From assembly GCF_029269265.1 (NCBI RefSeq), contig NZ_JARIXP010000001.1, positions 229,568 through 293,567 on the forward strand: DNA of 64,000 bases. The letters run 5' to 3'. A program made the position numbers and the translations under genes. The stretch comes from Rheinheimera sp. 1928-s. GTDB lineage: Bacteria; Pseudomonadota; Gammaproteobacteria; Enterobacterales; Alteromonadaceae. This document shows, one piece after another, positions 61,322-64,000 of this stretch (its first letter is position 1; every line of letters begins with the position of its first letter). The notes beneath the pieces are model-generated. The model was given only the letters and a program-made list of their open reading frames with translations, was not told the DNA's origin and did not search any database.

Positions 61322-61513
61322 TTAGCTAGGAACTGCTGTATGGCTGCAACTGGCAGCCACTGATGATTTTGGAATTGAGGTAACAACAGCGGGTTTTATC
61401 TGACAGGCCGTTGTTGTTTTATCAGGGGTGCTTTGGGTTACAGGAGTCACTGGCACATAACCATGAAAATCAGCTAAGCCTTTAAACACCTGAATTAAAC
61501 TTTGACTGAACAT
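61322..61513 (-). CDS. Small protein, 63 residues, unknown function
   Basis: An ATG at 61513 follows an excellent ribosome-binding site (AGGAGGGAG, five bases upstream). The frame codes for 63 residues: an amphipathic N-terminus (MFSQSLIQVFKGLADFHGYV) then a Thr/Ser/Pro/Val-rich tail. The N-terminus shares M-S-Q-F-L-F-G-Y-P positions with the ORF at 9176. A strong terminator follows the stop. An upstream start at 61570 would make 82 residues, but the ribosome-binding site favours the short form. No family recognised. Confidence 0.6.
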   Translation of the reverse strand: MFSQSLIQVFKGLADFHGYVPVTPVTQSTPDKTTTACQIKPAVVTSIPKSSVAASCSHTAVPS

Positions 61514-61688
61514 AGTAGCTCCCTCCTGTTGTATCAATTCCGCTGTTTGAATACTGAGCAGTGTAAGCATTAGCTATGGCTTTGATTAGCTGCCCAAACA
61601 AAGACAGATAGTTTCCTAAAAGAAACAGTCAGAGTGAAAAAATCCGGTTAAAATCAAGGGCAAAACAGCATAAGAAAAAGGTGCAGGG

Positions 61689-62582
61689 ATGTCGTTGCTA
61701 CAACGTTTAAGTGACATGGCTACATTTGCCAAAGTAGTGGAAAGTCGCAGTTTTACTCAGGCTGCTGTGGCGCTGGATATGTCCAAGGGTGCGGTCAGTA
61801 AAGCCATCAGTCGCTTAGAGCAACATTTAAACGTGCGTTTATTACAGCGTTCCACCCGGCAACTGAGCTTAACTTCAGAGGGGGAGGCATTTTTTGAGTA
61901 CTGTCAGCAGGTAGTTGTTCAGGCCGATCAGGCTGAACATCACTTGTCTGAACTGCGGGATGAGCCTTCGGGCTTAATTCGAATTAGTGTGCCCGTTACC
62001 TTTGGTACTTTGCGTATCGCCCCTTTGTTGCCAGAGTTGTTGAAACAGTACCCTAAACTCAGCGTTGAACTGGATCTAAACGACAAAGTGATAGATTTGA
62101 TTGCTGACAAAATGGACTTAGGCATCCGTTTTGGCCAACTGGCGAATTCAAGTTTAATAGCCCGTTCTTTACCGGGTTTACCTATTACGCTGGCGGCTTC
62201 CCCCGGTTATTTGCAAGCCTTTGGCACACCACAAAGCCCTGCTGATTTATGTCAGCACCAATGTTTGAGTTCAGGTTCATCTATTGCCGATCGGACCTGG
62301 TATTTTCGATACCAGGATCAGCGTATTGAAGTGCTGACTACAGGCCGGGTGTTGTGTAACAGCAACAGAGCGCTGAAACATGCGGCTTTGGCCGATATGG
62401 GCTTGTTGTTTGTCACCCGTTATCAGGTGGAAAAGGAGCTACAAAACGGCAGTCTGGTGGAAGTGATGCAAGACTATATGCCGGAGCCTCTGCCGCTGCA
62501 CCTGGTGTACCCCAACCGCCATCATATGAAGGCAGGTTTAAAGGTAGTGATCCAGTTTTTGCAGCAGCAGTTTGCAGTGTAA
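61689..62582 (+). CDS. LysR-family transcriptional regulator
   Basis: A 297-residue LysR protein with a complete N-terminal winged HTH (ATFAKVVESRSFTQAAVALDMSKGAVSKAISRLEQHL) and substrate-binding domain from about residue 90. It belongs to the CrgA/YhjC-like branch with PVTFGTLRIAPLLPELL. The target gene is not identified. It is convergent with the sensor-kinase gene, whose stop lies three bases away. Confidence 0.93.
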   Translation: MSLLQRLSDMATFAKVVESRSFTQAAVALDMSKGAVSKAISRLEQHLNVRLLQRSTRQLSLTSEGEAFFEYCQQVVVQADQAEHHLSELRDEPSGLIRISVPVTFGTLRIAPLLPELLKQYPKLSVELDLNDKVIDLIADKMDLGIRFGQLANSSLIARSLPGLPITLAASPGYLQAFGTPQSPADLCQHQCLSSGSSIADRTWYFRYQDQRIEVLTTGRVLCNSNRALKHAALADMGLLFVTRYQVEKELQNGSLVEVMQDYMPEPLPLHLVYPNRHHMKAGLKVVIQFLQQQFAV

Positions 62583-62585
62583 ATT

Positions 62586-64000
62586 TTAATTCAGTAACCT
62601 TTGCAATAGCCGCTTTAACGACACTTCTTTCAGTGGCTTGAGCATAAAATGAAAACCAGCATTCAGTGCGTGTTGACGAATATCGGCGCTTTGGTCGGCT
62701 GAGTTGATCACCACTGGTGCAGTGATGCCAAAATGTTCTGCCAGCTGTATCGCCACTTCAACTCCGGTCGCACCATGATCCAGATGGTAATCAAACAACA
62801 TCAGATCAGGTTTAAAGCCTTGTTGCACAGCGGCCAGTGCTTCATTGGGTGAATTCACGGCCTGCACTTCACAGTGCCAGCTTTGCAGTAATTGTGATAC
62901 GGCTTGCAGCAACACGGCTTCGTTATCCATCAACAGAATACGTTGTCCGGCAAAACCACTGGGCTGACTGGATTTAAGTTGTGGCAATACACGTTGGCTG
63001 ACTCTGGCCAGCGGAACTTTGATATAAAAACAGCTGCCTTTACCAACAGCAGAACTAAAACCGACTTGATGGCCTAACAAGCTGCAAATACGCTGACTAA
63101 TAGCCAGGCCAATGCCTAAACCTTTTTGGTCGGCCTGGCTGCCTTGCTGAAATTCGTCAAAGATTTTTTGTTGGTCTGATTCACTGATACCTATACCTGT
63201 ATCGCAGACACAAATTTGGAGCTGGGAGCCTTGTCGTTTTACTCCCAACAGAATTTTGCCGCTGTGGGTGTAACGCAAGGCATTGGCTAATAAATTCTGG
63301 ATCACCCGTTTTAATAGTTTGGCATCGCTTAAGGTGCCAAGGCGGGTTGGAATATAACTGAAACTTAAGCCTTTGTTATGGGCTAATACGGCGGCTTCGC
63401 GGGCACTTTGATCCAATAATTCAGCTAAGGCAAAAGTTTCAGGCTGAGCTTTGACCACCCCGGCATCCAGCTTGGTCAGCTCCAGAATAGCCGCCAGTAA
63501 TTCTTCAGCAGAATTCAGCGAATGGCTTAAATTCTGTGCCAGTTGTTTCACTTCATCCTGCTGGCTTTGCTGACGGATCAGGCCACAAAACAAGGCGGCG
63601 GCATTAAAAGGTTGCATTAAATCATGGCTGGCGGCGGCAAAAAAGCGGGTTTTGGCGGCTGTATTGGCTTCCAGTTGTTGTTTGGTCTGCTCCAGTTGGC
63701 GGTTCAGTTGTTCCAGCTCCGCAGTGCGGCTTTTCACACGTTGTTCCAGTGTATTATTGCTTTGTTCCAGTTCACGCTGCACTTCAATAAAGGAGCTGAC
63801 ATCGCTGTACGTCGTGACAAAACCACCACCGGGCAAAGGGTTGCCCTGCATTTCGAAAATACGGCCATCCTGTTGCTGGCGCTGAAATTTATAGCTGCTG
63901 CCCTGACGTAAATAATTCAGCCTCTTGTGTATTTCCTGGCTGAGTTCCACTTGGGATAAAGACTGACCCGCCAGACCTCGCTGCAGGTTATAACGAATGA
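62586..64000 (-). CDS. Hybrid sensor histidine kinase, CrbS-like (N-terminus outside window)
   Basis: The frame continues past the window edge, so the N-terminal part is missing; the codons at 63951-64000 stay open in frame. What remains is a PAS_7-like segment (GRIFEMQGNPLPGGGFVTTYSDVS), a coiled coil, a HisKA dimerisation domain (FFAAASHDLMQPFNAAALFCG, phospho-histidine in SHDLMQP), an HATPase (DTGIGISESDQQKIF and GLGIGLAISQRIC) and a receiver domain (MLFDYHLDHGATGVEVA). This order is that of CrbS/MxtR-type kinases, which carry a solute-symporter domain N-terminally. It probably phosphorylates the regulator at 60536. Confidence 0.88.
   Translation of the reverse strand, partial: IRYNLQRGLAGQSLSQVELSQEIHKRLNYLRQGSSYKFQRQQQDGRIFEMQGNPLPGGGFVTTYSDVSSFIEVQRELEQSNNTLEQRVKSRTAELEQLNRQLEQTKQQLEANTAAKTRFFAAASHDLMQPFNAAALFCGLIRQQSQQDEVKQLAQNLSHSLNSAEELLAAILELTKLDAGVVKAQPETFALAELLDQSAREAAVLAHNKGLSFSYIPTRLGTLSDAKLLKRVIQNLLANALRYTHSGKILLGVKRQGSQLQICVCDTGIGISESDQQKIFDEFQQGSQADQKGLGIGLAISQRICSLLGHQVGFSSAVGKGSCFYIKVPLARVSQRVLPQLKSSQPSGFAGQRILLMDNEAVLLQAVSQLLQSWHCEVQAVNSPNEALAAVQQGFKPDLMLFDYHLDHGATGVEVAIQLAEHFGITAPVVINSADQSADIRQHALNAGFHFMLKPLKEVSLKRLLQRLLN

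Noticed and set aside
1-64000. CRISPR arrays, rRNA/tRNA genes, prophage modules, riboswitches
   Set aside because: No regularly spaced repeats, no RNA gene cores and no phage structural genes were seen; no conserved riboswitch core was recognised in the leaders.

Overview
The window is chromosomal DNA from a Gram-negative gammaproteobacterium. Gene content suggests an aquatic Alteromonadales/Chromatiales organism of the Rheinheimera type; this is inference, not a search result. The supporting signs are four large TonB-dependent receptors (TBDRs), a FecI/FecR pair, secreted metalloproteases, a DUF3297 protein, an ArsJ-type arsenic operon and a CrbS/CrbR-like two-component system. No rRNA, tRNA, CRISPR array, prophage or intact insertion sequence was seen.

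Layout. 0-9 kb: a LysR fragment, a GNAT acetyltransferase, a DedA protein, a siderophore-type TBDR followed by a COG3503-like acyltransferase, ZapE, and an S9 peptidase. 9-17.4 kb: a 39-residue ORF, a BlaI/M56 pair behind a double dyad operator, a nitroreductase, a sigma/FecR/TBDR signalling triplet and a lipoprotein. 17.5-28.5 kb: a HipBA toxin-antitoxin pair, DUF3297, an FKBP isomerase, an orphan RES-domain gene, a second TBDR paralogous to the first triplet receptor, a PHP hydrolase, an AraC regulator and an amidohydrolase. 28.4-36 kb: VOC, XRE-DUF805, small membrane proteins, DinB, and two large exported metallopeptidase-like proteins. 36-41 kb: a TacAT toxin-antitoxin pair, then the operon arsR-acr3-phosphatase-gapdh-arsJ. 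41-50.5 kb: a bacterial PH-domain pair, small genes including a truncated DUF1801, an FbpABC-type iron importer, a solute-binding protein and a CHASE3 chemoreceptor.

50.8-53.35 kb is an integron-type gene-cassette array without an integrase in view (CALIN-like). Four minus-strand genes each sit between attC recombination sites, and the start of each cassette is complementary to its own attC R' core.

53.6-64 kb: a GntP permease and a secreted MetX-like hydrolase diverge from a TBDR, with two copies of a 17-bp motif between them. An A+T-rich pair follows (unknown membrane protein and a minimal GT51 transglycosylase). The window ends with a LuxR-type response regulator, a small ORF, a LysR gene and the C-terminal part of a hybrid sensor kinase. 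The last regulator and kinase resemble CrbR and CrbS and may control the GntP/TBDR locus.

Points most worth a second look: the cassette array; the phosphatase in the arsenic operon, which may fill the missing arsenate-reductase role; two short ORFs at 9176 and 61513 that share an N-terminal motif; several REP-like hairpins headed by GTAG or GGAG; and the near-identical plug DNA of the two TBDR paralogues.
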